A stretch of 64,000 bases of DNA, from the NCBI GenBank assembly GCA_963971305.1, contig OZ020307.1, positions 13,963,501 to 14,027,500 on the forward strand, written 5' to 3'. The notes under the pieces are model-generated. The model made no database searches. It was not told where the DNA came from and was given only the letters and a program-made list of their open reading frames with translations. Of this stretch, positions 23,760-34,795 are shown piece after piece. The position numbers were made by a program, and so were the translations under genes. The stretch comes from Arcuatula senhousia (taxonomy: Eukaryota > Mollusca > Bivalvia > Mytilida > Mytilidae). Each line of letters begins with the position of its first letter. Position 1 is the first letter of the stretch.

Positions 23760-25890
23760 CGATATAAAGACCAGAAATTTTCAAGCCCCTGTGAAACCTG
23801 CCTCATTCATATTAATTATAAAAAATGCTGGAACTTGCAAAGGATAAAAATCACCATTAACTTACAATAAATATGGCAGTCTGTTCCTGAAGTCTTTGAA
23901 TTGTTGAAAGAGTTTTTTAGGCAGTGATTTTTGTTTTTTTTTTCGGGTTTCTTTTTCAGGGGAGATAATTCATGGTAAAACCGATCCAACTACCAACAAC
24001 GAAATTTTTCAATATACCACAATGACGGTCGATATGTTTTCCCGCCAAAAGATACAGATTTAACGCTTATCTATCTATCTATCTATCTACAGGTCATCTA
24101 CAGGTTACGAACTTACGAAGCGCCGTCTCCACTAGACTATACTGCTTCGGCGTGGACTGTTAGAAAAAGTTATGAACTTATCAGGATCAGGATAAGACAT
24201 ATAAAGTTATAAAATAGACCAACTGAGAAAAAGACAAAAATAAATAACAAGATAGAATCCAAATTGCGTTTTTAGCCCCTCAGACTAGACCAATCCGGCT
24301 TATACTGAATTAGATATATATGTTGTCTGTTTTTCGCCCTAACTGTCCTTGTTTGTGATTAATATAGATAGCATGAAATTGAAAACGGTGGATCTACAGC
24401 ATGCAGTCAATGGGGGTACTTGCTATACGGATACATGCGGCAGATCGATTCATGTAGTAATTTTGAGATTTACAGTATGTTATTGGGTTGCCCGGGCATT
24501 TTTATCTTCTTGTATTAATTTCGGGTTTATTTTACATGCATAAAGGTAATAACAAAATTACCGAACTTGGAGGATCAATCTCAATGTTCAAGAGAAGACA
24601 CACCGGAATAATTATAGATTGCAATGGTCCTGATTTGTACAGGCATTTCAAATGAAATGGTGGGTTAAACAACCGGGTTTTATGTCGCACCAAATCGGCA
24701 TCCTCTTCCATCGCGATCTTAAAGGGACTGGTAGCAACACAACGCAACACGGTTGTGAAGATATACTAGGGACAATAAGATCATCATCTCAGTAGACTAG
24801 GTACAACAATCAGCAAAACACTAATCAAAACAAACACTAACCACTACGTTCAACATAATTTTGAATTTATGTGGCTGATAACGAAGGAAGAAATTTTAGG
24901 GGCCGTATGAGACGTATTTTCTTGTAACCTTGCTCTAAGAGTCGGTCACGAAGACAGTGGTGTCGTATAAAAAAAAAACAGAAAAAATTGTACAAGCCCT
25001 GGCATATATCGAATAAGTTTTGAAATTTGATTATTCTGGGTAAAATATTAGTATTAATTCTTGAATATAAATTCCTGATATATTCAATCTATTATCCACA
25101 TGCATGAAGTGTCAATTTGCTGATTTTTTTTTTGGCTGTACCACAAAGAAAGCTTTATCATTCATACTATTAATTTGAGTATCAAAATCCAGAGAGTATC
25201 AGTATTCATTCTTGTACCATTTTCAGAGCTGCTGCCGCATGTCCTCGTACTAGAATTAAATAAAACATATCCCCCGGGATCTACAGGTGGATCCAGAGGA
25301 GGGTTCGGAGGTTACAACTCCTTCTTTGTAAGTAAGTGAGTGATCTAAATCACAAATAGGAGTAGTTCATGTTGAGACAACAATTATACAAAAATAAAGC
25401 AAATATATAGAAGTTTTTAACACAAATTGTGTAAGACAAAACGCTTTTTCAAGAAATCATCCCAATGCGAGACTTTTGAGCGGATGGAATGCTGCTCCAA
25501 AGCAAGCATGCATGAAGGATTGTTGACGATTGCAAAGGTTGTAATTAGAATGTTTTGTTAAACGTCATTCATTGAGGTGTGAATCCAAATGTAAACCAGA
25601 CTTCCTAAAATCTATTCTTCAGAGGCCCTTTATTTGAACAATAGTATTCATTGGCCATCCCAAGAAAAAATGAAGAAATGATAAGAAGAAAAAAAAAATA
25701 GATATTTTATTATATACACGCAAATTCATTGAAATCTATTACAAAATTAATTTACCATGCACTTGACATGTGCAAACATTGTATTTAATTTAAACGTACC
25801 AGTGTCTATTGTGACGCTTTCCTTAATTGATTAAATAACATAAATATATACGGGGACACAAGAAAGAGAATATTTATGATCTTTATGTGG
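23760..25890. other. Non-coding stretch with a TATC microsatellite
   Basis: A TATC tetranucleotide run lies at about 24067-24087. No exon is supported; ORFs of 64 and 72 codons near 24349-24750 have no recognisable features. Confidence 0.3.
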
Positions 25891-26172
25891 TTACTTATTT
25901 CTCAAGCTGAAAAACAACTCGGCAAAAGTCTTTTCCACTTGGTGCGACTTCCGAAGGACAAATTCTGAATACATACTCAACACAAATTCTGCTGCGTTAA
26001 TTCTGAGTTCCAACTGCTGACACAAGACGAACATCTCCGACTGAAGAGCTCGGACATATCTTTTGGTCAAATCCGATAGTTTGTCATCAACAATGGTCAA
26101 TTGTTCTAAACCCTTTCTAAATTGTCTCTGATATTTTCTTAACTCTGCAAATTTTCTGGTTCTTGCGTCCAT
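25891..26172 (-). CDS. Small coiled-coil protein, unknown function
   Basis: An ATG-initiated frame of 93 codons with balanced amino-acid use, unlike the AT-driven ORFs around it. It begins MDARTRKFAELRKYQRQFRK. The pattern of charged residues and leucines through most of its length predicts helix and probably coiled coil (QLTIVDDKLSDLTKRYVRAL, LCQQLELRINAAEFVL). It has no signal peptide or membrane segment. On the minus strand the ATG follows an A-rich stretch, and an AATAAA-like site lies about 180 bp downstream (near 25705). It may be a single-exon gene, one exon of a larger gene, or a young retrocopy. I do not recognise the family. Confidence 0.45.
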   Translation of the reverse strand: MDARTRKFAELRKYQRQFRKGLEQLTIVDDKLSDLTKRYVRALQSEMFVLCQQLELRINAAEFVLSMYSEFVLRKSHQVEKTFAELFFSLRNK

Positions 26173-27015
26173 TTTTTTTCAAGACATGACTTTGTAATGT
26201 TAAAGGTTAATATATAAAATAATATAATTATTTGTTTTTACTCACAATTCCTAGGTGTGGAGTATTATGATAAAAATTATTGAGTATTAATAATCATTTG
26301 AATTATCTAATTTGACATAACACAATGTTAGATGATTAATGAGTAGGGTTTGTTTAAATCATAATTGTACCATCGTTTTCTCCCAATTGAACGGATCATA
26401 GTAATTGTTAATGATATAAGTAATCAAAGGAGGAGAATTTCAGACCATGTCTCAGCGACCTTTTATTACTGTTTTTACAAGTAGAGCATTTGGCTTAATT
26501 TTCAGTCATTTGCATTTATTGCAAGTTTTCCGAACACTGGTACCAGTTTAGAATTTTGCTATTTTGGTCGATGCAAAACCGATATATAATTTGCCTTACG
26601 TTAGTTGCTTTATAAACAGCACCTTGGTTATAATCCGTAATTTCTAGCGCGGCTACAGGTACAACCTTTTTGATTTTCCATTCGGTGCCTTTTTTAAGTC
26701 ACTACCATTCTTTTTCATTCAGATTGGCCAAAAAGGGCACAAAATACCAAGTTGAAGAGCTTGTTTTTACAATGGTTTCCATACAGTAACTTAAGTTGTG
26801 ATGAACCAACCAATTATGTAATTTTATAGGGTACTATATGAATCCTTCAATTGCAATTTTATGCAATGCTTGATTTTTTTTAACCTGAAACTTGAAAACT
26901 TACTTAAACGCTTATTTCTACGTATAAATACATATTCAATGGCGTTAAATTAAAACATATCAATAAAATTATAGATTACAACAGAAGTTCGCAGACTTCA
27001 TAGTTAAAAATGTTA
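26173..27015. other. Non-coding stretch, nothing recognised
   Basis: AT-rich sequence; may include 5' flank of the 93-codon ORF. No repeat or RNA gene supported. Confidence 0.3.
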
Positions 27016-27534
27016 CAATCCAGGCGACTTAATAAACATACAAATGAACAATAGTTGCATTAATTATTAGAAAAGTTAAAAAATCTTCAAAATACAAAGT
27101 CTTCAGCTTATACGTTTGAAAATTTCTACAGATTCACAGTTTTTAACATACACATGCAATTCGTTCCACTATTTTTGGCCAACGGTGCTAAAACTTCTGT
27201 CTGAAAAAGACTTTTTTCTTATTAAAGGGAACAATATAGCTTCCAACAGATGATTCAGACGATCGTAAAGTGCGTTTTTGAGACTTGAGGAGATAACAAA
27301 TCAATAAGATATAACGGGACATTGTCAATAGAACAGTTAAACATATATATGTTAAAATCTTAAAATTGATTCGTTCTTTAACAGGGAGACTTAACAGGGA
27401 GACAGTGTAGATCAAATAAGTCTTGCTTTAAATTGCCATATTTGGAACGACTAAGTACAAGTTTAGCACGCATGTTTTGAATACGTTGTAGTAATGACAA
27501 TTTTGTTTGTGAAATGTCATAAAGAATAACGTTA
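27016..27534 (-). pseudogene. LINE reverse transcriptase fragment, C-terminal part
   Basis: Minus-strand frames read YCNVILYDISQTKLSLLQRI, then RSKYGNLKQDLFDLHCLPVK, RSSESSVGSYIVPFNKKK, and finally FSTVGQK-stop-WNELHVYVK. This is the thumb/C-terminal region of CR1/L2/Jockey-type LINE reverse transcriptases (usual form: STVGPKLWNELP). Several frame changes and stops mark it as dead. It is the continuation of 30197-30920; a DNA transposon separates the two parts. Confidence 0.75.
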
Positions 27535-27539
27535 CAATA

Positions 27540-30191
27540 CACCGTAGGGACTCGTGAGCGGAGGAAAAGGTTATTCACGTACATGGAAATGGTTAATAAC
27601 ACACTTTGAAAAGGGATAAACGGATTGAAAACAAGACAAGGGATGTTTGAGTATCACTTCCTTTACCCATTTCAATTGAATAATAAATGCCCTGGCTCAC
27701 GGAACACTTGAAACCATTCCCTTTCTTGAGATGCAAGATATTTTTCGATATAATGTTTCAGTTTTTATCCAACTTAATGACAAAATGATGTTACAAAAAA
27801 AATAACGATAAACCATATCTTTCTCTAATAAAATTACCCTTTTGAGGAATATAATGTGCATACACGTGCTTTTAAGAATATGAAATATACCAAAACACCG
27901 TTTTTTATAGGCATGAATCTTATGATTAAAGTTATGCCCGAAAATTAAAGTAACGCCGTCTGAAAAGGTTATTAATTGGTAACGCATATAAAAATGGTCA
28001 AGAAACAACAAATGATTAATGGAGGAAATGGTTAAATGGCTGTTTTCCATTGTGATTTTTTAAATTGCCGTTTCTCAAATGTTGGTTGTGTCGTGTTTAC
28101 TTTTTCCACATCTCTTTATCGTTTATATAACGGTAAATCTTTCTCATTCCGAAAGAACCAACAGCCTGTGTTACTCAATTTGTAGATCTACTAGTCAGTG
28201 TCCATGGTGATGACTGTGGCTGCCAGGAGCAATGTAACACATACAGACTACCTGCTGGCAAAAAAGGTACCATTCAAATTGAATCGTTATTTTAAAAAAA
28301 ATACTGCTTTGATATAAAAAGTCAGGAATCCTAATTTATGAACACTTTTTATCATCTTTGAAAACATGTACAGCGTCTTCGGCTATTCCGTTAACTATTT
28401 CATTGCGATATTCAGCATACTGAAACATGACAACCATTTATTTCAAATATACGTTTTAGAATAGAAAGTATTTATCAATTAAATTCATTTTACACATGTA
28501 AAACCCGAAACACAAAACGTGTTCATTTTAAAACTCTGTCTCTGTGACCCTTATAAATCGAAGGAAAATTCGTTGGCAAAAGTTAGTTTCTACGTCGAAC
28601 AGATTGTCTGACATTCAACTACCTTACTCACTTTAAAACAATCCACGTAAAATTTCGTCAGCACTGTGCATCAATATCAGTTTATTTCCTTCATTTAAAA
28701 ATAAAGAAGTACACTTTTTTTAGGTAAAATGCCAATAAGGAAGAAAACAAGACTATGGCTCAACCGACCAAAACAAAAATATGGCACTAAAAGACAATCA
28801 TTAGCAGAAAACACAAGTGACCCTACATGTATACCAACAACAAAAAATCGCTTAGATTTAGAGTCTGAAAATAAAGATACAACGATAGAATATTCGAGTG
28901 TTGCTATTTTAAAATCCCAAGAAGATAAAAGTGATGCCAATTCATCTGATTCAACGGATGATGACAACATCAACGAAACCAGTCAGTCTTACAATTATAT
29001 CGAGAGCATTCCTTGATACTGTTTTAATTTGTCAATAGAAATAGTTTAAAATATAAGTCACATAATATTACGAATTGCAATGTAAGCTTCTTCAAATCTG
29101 GACTTCGTATGTCCGATTAAAAGTAGCGCAATCAAAATTGTGCTGATTAAATCAGATACTGAATTGCCCGGTATTACAAAAGAGATATATTACTTATCAA
29201 TACAAGCATTAATTTTATAATTCAAAATCGTCAATAAGCAGTTATAGATTGTTTTGTTTTCGATTTACTGATGATTTTAAGAAATTCAGCTATGTAGTAA
29301 AATTTTAAATGCCTTAATAACTCTTTCAAATTAATTTAATGCTGGAATTCAGTAAACTGTTTTAAGAAACTCCTGTCCCTGATTGCTGGTAATAACGTTT
29401 ATAGCCAAAAGTTACCATCAGGTTTGATAGAAAACAGGTTAAATTAAGACAAGCAAATACATCAAATTTCTACGCGTGCTATCTTAATTTCACAACCTCT
29501 TTTCCTTTTGATAATTAAATTTATTTTCAAAACAGTTACACATATTTATGTAAAGATGTATGTATATTTATGCAATTAAAGATTGGTTATTCATGTGTTT
29601 GTTTTTTTCGCTTCATGTATATGCAACATTTTATTAAAAATAATATCATATGAGACTAAAAAAACAACTTTGTAACAAATTGCGCTTTATTTGCATTATT
29701 ATTTTGTAATATATTACTCATTGACCCTTTTTAGCTTTTCCCACGTATTTTTAACCTTTTTGTTCTGCGTTATCAGTGTATTGGCATTTACGAGCGATAT
29801 ATAAGACAAATGAACTTATTTATCATGTTAACATATTCCATGTGATAATGATTGTTCTGAAATATTGACCTGTATGAGCAGAAATGGGTGTAAAAACTTT
29901 TTTTTGTAAATAAATTCATATTTCAAATGACGTATTGATTTTGTAAAGAGGTTGTGGAACACTTGAAATTGTTCAATAATGAATAATGATGCCAACAAAA
30001 TTTAACACCTAAAGATATGAGGTGTTCCGTGCAATAGCATTTGTTTCTATATAAGAATGGCTACAGGGCTTATTATGGACCTTTTTGATGACATGTTGCT
30101 ATTTTGGAAAATTTTGCCTTTTCAAAGTGTGTTATTTACCATTTCCACGTGCGTGAATAACCTTTTCCTCCGCTCACGAGTCCATACGGTG
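27540..30191. mobile_element. 2.65-kb DNA transposon with long TIRs and a 5-bp duplication (Transib/RAG-like class to be tested)
   Basis: Both ends start CACCGTA(G/T)GGACTCGTGA and stay matched for about 75 bp (27540-27614 against 30191-30117); weaker matches continue inward (GGAACACTTGA at 27698 against GGAACACCTCA, inverted, at 30020). The 5-bp CAATA flanks both ends (27535-27539, 30192-30196), and the LINE on either side joins across it. A 5-bp duplication with CAC ends is the Transib/ProtoRAG pattern, though the usual CACWRTG heptamer is not matched after CAC. Inside, only a 95-codon ORF (28729-29016) and decayed coding-like pieces are seen, so the copy is non-autonomous. Confidence 0.75.
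28729..29016 (+). CDS. 95-codon ORF inside the transposon, unknown
   Basis: Begins MPIRKKTRLWLNRPKQKYGT with a strongly basic head, then a Ser/Asp/Asn-rich acidic tail (KSDANSSDSTDDDN). The ATG follows TTTTTTTAGGTAAA, which contains an acceptor-like AG, so this could be the first or second exon of a transposase-associated gene. Basic-then-acidic leaders of this kind are common at transposase N-termini, but no catalytic domain follows. I do not recognise it, and it may be a remnant. Confidence 0.35.
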   Translation: MPIRKKTRLWLNRPKQKYGTKRQSLAENTSDPTCIPTTKNRLDLESENKDTTIEYSSVAILKSQEDKSDANSSDSTDDDNINETSQSYNYIESIP

Positions 30192-30196
30192 CAATA

Positions 30197-30920
30197 GTTA
30201 AGTGTGATTCAACTAGAGATAAGACAAGAGTCTCAATTGCTTCCTTTGACAAGTATTTTCGAATGCTCTTAATCTTAAAATAAATCAACATAGCAATTTT
30301 ACACTTTGTTTTTACATGGTCTTTAAGTAAATCCCGTGGTATTTAATACAGGTTTTGGATTTAATAGAGTCTCCGCATATTTTGATTTCACTGGTAGAGC
30401 ATTTATTTAGCTGTGGCGTACTCATGGTATTGCCGAAAAGAATAAATTCTGTCTTTGAGTAGTTCATTTTAAGTTAATTATCATTCATCCAATTAATAAT
30501 TTTAACAGCACAGTCGTGTTAATCATTAATAGCTTTAAATTCCGAATCTGGAGTTGGTTTAAACGTAATGTTAGCAGTGTGAAACAGTAATTGATGGTGA
30601 AAAAACGTCAAAGATCGTTCCAGCATAAACCAAGTAAAGCCAAGGGCCTAGACAGCTTCCTTGAGGTACACTGCAATCCAGTTCTCTTTGAGAAGAAACA
30701 TTGGAATTGATGCTAACTCGACAGCTGCGTGGCCTCAAGTAGGAATCCACCCATTCCAATGCAGAGCCGGATAGCCCGTATTGGCGCTCAAGTACCTTCA
30801 ACAATATATATCTTGGTCGACAGTGTCTTGATGCTCCATTCCACCAAGAATATCGTTGACAAGACGAAGAAAGGCAGATTCGCAGGAATGGAATTGACGA
30901 TAGGCTGATTGGTTCTCAGG
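30197..30920 (-). pseudogene. LINE reverse transcriptase fragment, central part
   Basis: Read on the minus strand from 30920: QSAYRQFHSCESAFLRLVND, then (30804-30571) GSALEWVDSYLRPRS and VPQGSCLGPWLYLVYAGTI, then FKPTPDSEF, INWMNDN, LKMNYSKTEFILFGNTM and SKEAIETLVLSLVESHL. The order is that of CR1/L2/Jockey-type RT. The catalytic F/YADD segment expected after the AGTI block is gone, and stops and frameshifts occur. A deletion lies near 30800 between the ND and LERQ blocks. The RT resumes at 27534. Confidence 0.8.
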
Positions 30921-31424
30921 AAGAAGATTTTTTTTTACAACAGTCGATTAATAATAATTAATAGAATGTCAGTAACAGTGGAGTGTTCTACAGAGAGTTC
31001 CTTTTTCGTCGAAGGTTCTCTCTAGTGAAATTAAACTTATATCAATTTGATTTTTATTGTGTGTTAATTGTTGTGCTTTGTCTGAGATTATTGATAGGGG
31101 GTTTAAATGTGCCTTTCCTAAATCAGAAATCTTTGAAAAAGCTTTGTTTGTACTTGTCTTTTTGTTTTTTGTTTTCTGTTTCTTCCTTGTTTACGAAATT
31201 AAAGGGGTATATCTTTGACTGTTTAAGGACGGGATTTGAATAATATGCATTTTTTAAACCTTGGGCCGATTGCAGAACGGCGAGCAGCGCCTACTGGCCT
31301 CGTTGAAGGCTGTTGGCGGTGTTCCATTGTGGTTTTTTTCTAAACTACCGCTTGTTATATGAGCTGTGTTACGTACACTCATTCCACATCTCATTATTAA
31401 TCATATTTCTCATAAACAAAGGCA

Positions 31425-31760
31425 CCTCTAGTATTTTTGCCTTACTTGCGGCAAGTATTTTGCTACCAAGTACCCATTTAAAGCAAAGATGTTGCTGGCT
31501 CATGAACGTCCCGGGCACGAATGTGAGACCTGTGGCAAAATACTCCACTCTAAGGGTGCGTTGAAACTCCATCTTAAACACCATACAGAAAACCCTGCTT
31601 AAATTTGTGGACTGTGTCGCAAAGCATTTTATGGGAGACAAAATCTCATTGGACATTTAGTTAAATGCTGAAGCATCTGTTAAATGTCAAAGGTGTCTAA
31701 AATACGTATATATATATAGCCACAGTTTAAAACATCGCCAAAAGAAGTGGAGGTATTGTT
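31425..31760 (+). pseudogene. C2H2 zinc-finger fragment, broken
   Basis: One frame reads CLTCGKYFATKYPFKAK, LLAHERPGH, then ECETCGKILHSKGALKLHLK with HH, then an in-frame TAA, CGLCRKAFYGRQNLIGHLVK with C and TGA, and a weak third CQRCLKY...H. The CxxC...F...L..H spacing is that of C2H2 DNA-binding fingers. A TAG precedes it. With no intact frame or visible splice sites it is a pseudogene fragment, perhaps a retrocopy or transposon-borne finger cassette. Confidence 0.6.
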
Positions 31761-32189
31761 ATATATATACTGAATATACAACAAGTGAACTACCTGCACA
31801 AGTCTTAATGATTGTCCGACAATCTGCTACTTTACTGACTTAAGGTTAACGGCACAGCTATTGTAGATGTTCATTTCTGTTCTTTAAAAACGTTTTACTG
31901 ATCTGATTCTTAATAAATTCTTCCCCATCGGTTGTTACGATGATATCTTTTTGGTGTGCAAATGGTGATAAGATTAATGTACTCTTATGCTCTATTGCAG
32001 TCCAGGACAATTCCTTGTACCAGTTTTAGCAGAGTTTGTCGACATCTGTTACTCTGACTGTTCATACTGTATAATGAAAATAACTGTTTTCATGGATGTT
32101 ATGTCATACTTAAACATTTATTCTCATTTTAAATTCTTACTTTTTCGTCTTCATCAAAGCTTTATTTGTATCAAATATATATTTCTTAT

Positions 32190-32400
32190 CGAAAGTGCAC
32201 TTGGGCCGAAGTTGTCAGATAATCCCTTATGACCCTTTAAAAATCAAACATAGCTTTTTATGTTTTTGTTCAATAAAATGATAACTACAGCAGAAAGAGA
32301 GAAGCTCATTTTGCTCTAGATTACAAAAGCCTCCATTGGGTCGATGTTGTCTGATGACCTACACTTTACAGGTAAACAAATCCCTTTTAGCTTAAGGTGG
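32190..32400 (-). repeat. Family A fragment
   Basis: Minus-strand family A unit: GAAGTTGTCAGATAATCCCT at about 32210 and GAAGCTCATTTTGCTC, CTCCATTGGGTCGATG further right. No ends present. Confidence 0.5.
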
Positions 32401-32511
32401 CTCATCCCTTTTATGAGTTTTCATAGATTTTTTTTATTTTGATATATGTTATGTAGTTTGATAAGCTGCATCAGAAAATGGAATAAAAAACGGGGATCAC
32501 CGTGCTCGTTT

Positions 32512-33956
32512 TTTAGCTCACCTGATCCGAAGGGTCATGTGAGCTATTGTCATCACTTGGCGTCCGTCGTCCGTCCGTCGTCCGTAAACTTTTTAAAACG
32601 TTAACTCCTCTGACACCATAAGTCCAATTGCAACCAAACTTGGCATGGTTGTTCATTAGCATTCGGTGCTTAGAACTTATGTGGGGATTTTTGATTCGTC
32701 GTATAACATGGCCGCCATGGCTAAAAATAGAACATAGGGGTAAAATGCAGTTTTTTGCAAATAACTCAAAAACGGCTACAGATATCAAAATTCTGGCAGG
32801 GTAAAAATGATCAGCACCTCAAGATCTACATACCCTGGAATTTTGAAGAAAATCCAACTACCCATGTAGGAGTTATTGCCCTTTTTGTGGATTTTTTGCA
32901 AATTTTGCACCTGTTTAGCTCAATATCTTGAAAACTATACTAGATATTTGAGAAATTTAAATTGCATATTGTTAAGCACATCAAGATCTACAAAATTTGT
33001 AACAGGGTCAACGTTGTAAGACCTTTCCTTTTAGGAGTTATTGCCCTTAGAACGTCAAAATTTAGCATTTTAACAGCATTTCCTCATTACATTGAAAACG
33101 TTAACTCCTCTGACACTGTAAGTCCAAATGAAACCAAACTTGGTATAGTTGTTTATTAGCATTAGGTGTATAGAACTGATGTGGGGATTTTTGATTGGTC
33201 GTAAAACATGGCCGCTGTGGCTAAAAATAGAACATAGAGGTAAATGGCATTTTTTTGCAAATAACTCTAAAACGGTGACAGATTTCAAAATTTTGTTTGG
33301 AAACAAAAGTAATCAGCACCTCAAGATCTACCAGCTCTGAAATTTTGAAGAAAATCCAACAACCCATGTAGGAGTTATTGCCCTTTTTGTGGATTGTTTG
33401 CAAATTTTGCACCTGTTAAGCTCAATATCTTGAAAATTATACTAGATATTTGAGAAATTTTAATTGCATATTGTTAAGCGCATCAAGATCTACAAAAATT
33501 GTAACAGGGTCAACGTTATAGGACCTTTTCTTTGATGAGATAGCCCTTGGAACGTCAAAATTGAGCATTTTAACTGCATTTCCTTATATTGAAAATGTTA
33601 ACTCCTCTGACACTTTAAGTTCAAATGGAACCAAACTTGGTATTATTGTTTATTATTATTAGGTGTATAGAACTGTTGTGGGGATTTTTGATTGGTTGTA
33701 AAATATGGCCGCTGTGGCTAAAAATAGAACATTAGGTTAAACTGCATTTTTTTGCAAATAACTCAAAAAGGGTGACAGATTTTTAGATTTTGATTGAGAA
33801 CAAAAGTGATCAGCACCTTTAGATCCACCATATTGTCAGATGACCCCCTTATTAATCTTATGACCCTTTCAACGTTAAATAGATTTTGCCTTATAACCTT
33901 TACTTCAGGCACATATGTCAGGTGAGCGATTCAGGCTCCTGGGAGCCTCTTGTTTC
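32512..33956 (-). mobile_element. Family A dispersed repeat, copy A4 (inverted)
   Basis: Starts TTTTTAGCTCACCTGATCCG, with GTCCGTCGTCCGTCCGTCG after it, and ends CAGGTGAGCGATTCAGGCTC then CTGGGAGCCTCTTGTTT. Internal units of about 490 bp (CCTCTGACAC, CATGGCCGC, AACATAGGGGTAAA) occur three times. Several ORFs of 60-95 codons on both strands are products of these units. Confidence 0.7.
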
Positions 33957-34119
33957 TGTAGAAGCTATCAAAGTTCGTAACATAAAAATGGCACTTTCTT
34001 GGCCATTCATAGATTCTTCAAAAGATAATTACAGACAAAAAGACTTTGGTTCTCTAACAGTAAATTTGGGTTATATTCAATCAAGATATACTAGTGAACA
34101 AGTTTTAGCAGTCAAAAGA

Positions 34120-34794
34120 TTTGAAAGGTAGGTCGTCTGTTAACAATTTTTCAAGTCTTCACCTCTGATACTACTGGATAGATTTTATGAAACTTGTGAT
34201 TGATCCTTAGGGTATTCTGAACAACAGTTGTGTTTCGATTTATGAACTGGAAAAACATGGCCACTGTTACTAAAAATAGAACATGATAAAATCACTGTAG
34301 TTGGCTTATAACTCAAAAGAAACTATAACAGATCTGAAAAATCTGAAGGATCTTATGCTCTTTAGAAACAAAAGCTCTAGTAAAGTCACCATTGGGTTGA
34401 AATTATCATAAGACCCCTTTATAGGTTTTAGGACCCTTAAAAAGTCAAAAATTGTGTTTTCCATATTTTTGCGCTATAGAATGGAAACTATTATAGATAG
34501 AGAAAGCTTGCTTAAACCTCCAGCTCATTTTGCTGTATAAAAGTCTCCAATGAGTGGAAGTTGTCAGGTAACCTTTTATAGGAGTTATGGCCCATTAAGC
34601 CTTATAGAATGAATAGTGTTGCAGAGAGACAAAAGCTGTTGCTTGATCAAACCTTTAGCTCATTTAAAGCTTTAAAAATGTCTTCATTAGGTAAAAGTTT
34701 TAGATTACCTCTTACTGGTATAATAACTTATAGAAGAGACCCTTATAGCTTATAGATCAGGTGAGGGATCCAAGCTCCTAGGAACCTCTTCTTT
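34120..34794 (-). mobile_element. Family A copy A5, left end missing
   Basis: Begins inside a unit (GTCTGTTAACAATTTTTCAA) and ends TCAGGTGAGGGATCCAAGCT then CCTAGGAACCTCTTC, a decayed version of the standard end. Confidence 0.55.
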
Positions 34795-34795
34795 T

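Noticed and set aside
27697..28050. 117-codon minus ORF in the transposon
   Set aside because: Low-complexity Phe/Ile/Leu-rich translation; the plus strand has more protein-like remnants.
28695..28973. 92-codon minus ORF
   Set aside because: Antisense shadow of the 28729-29016 ORF.
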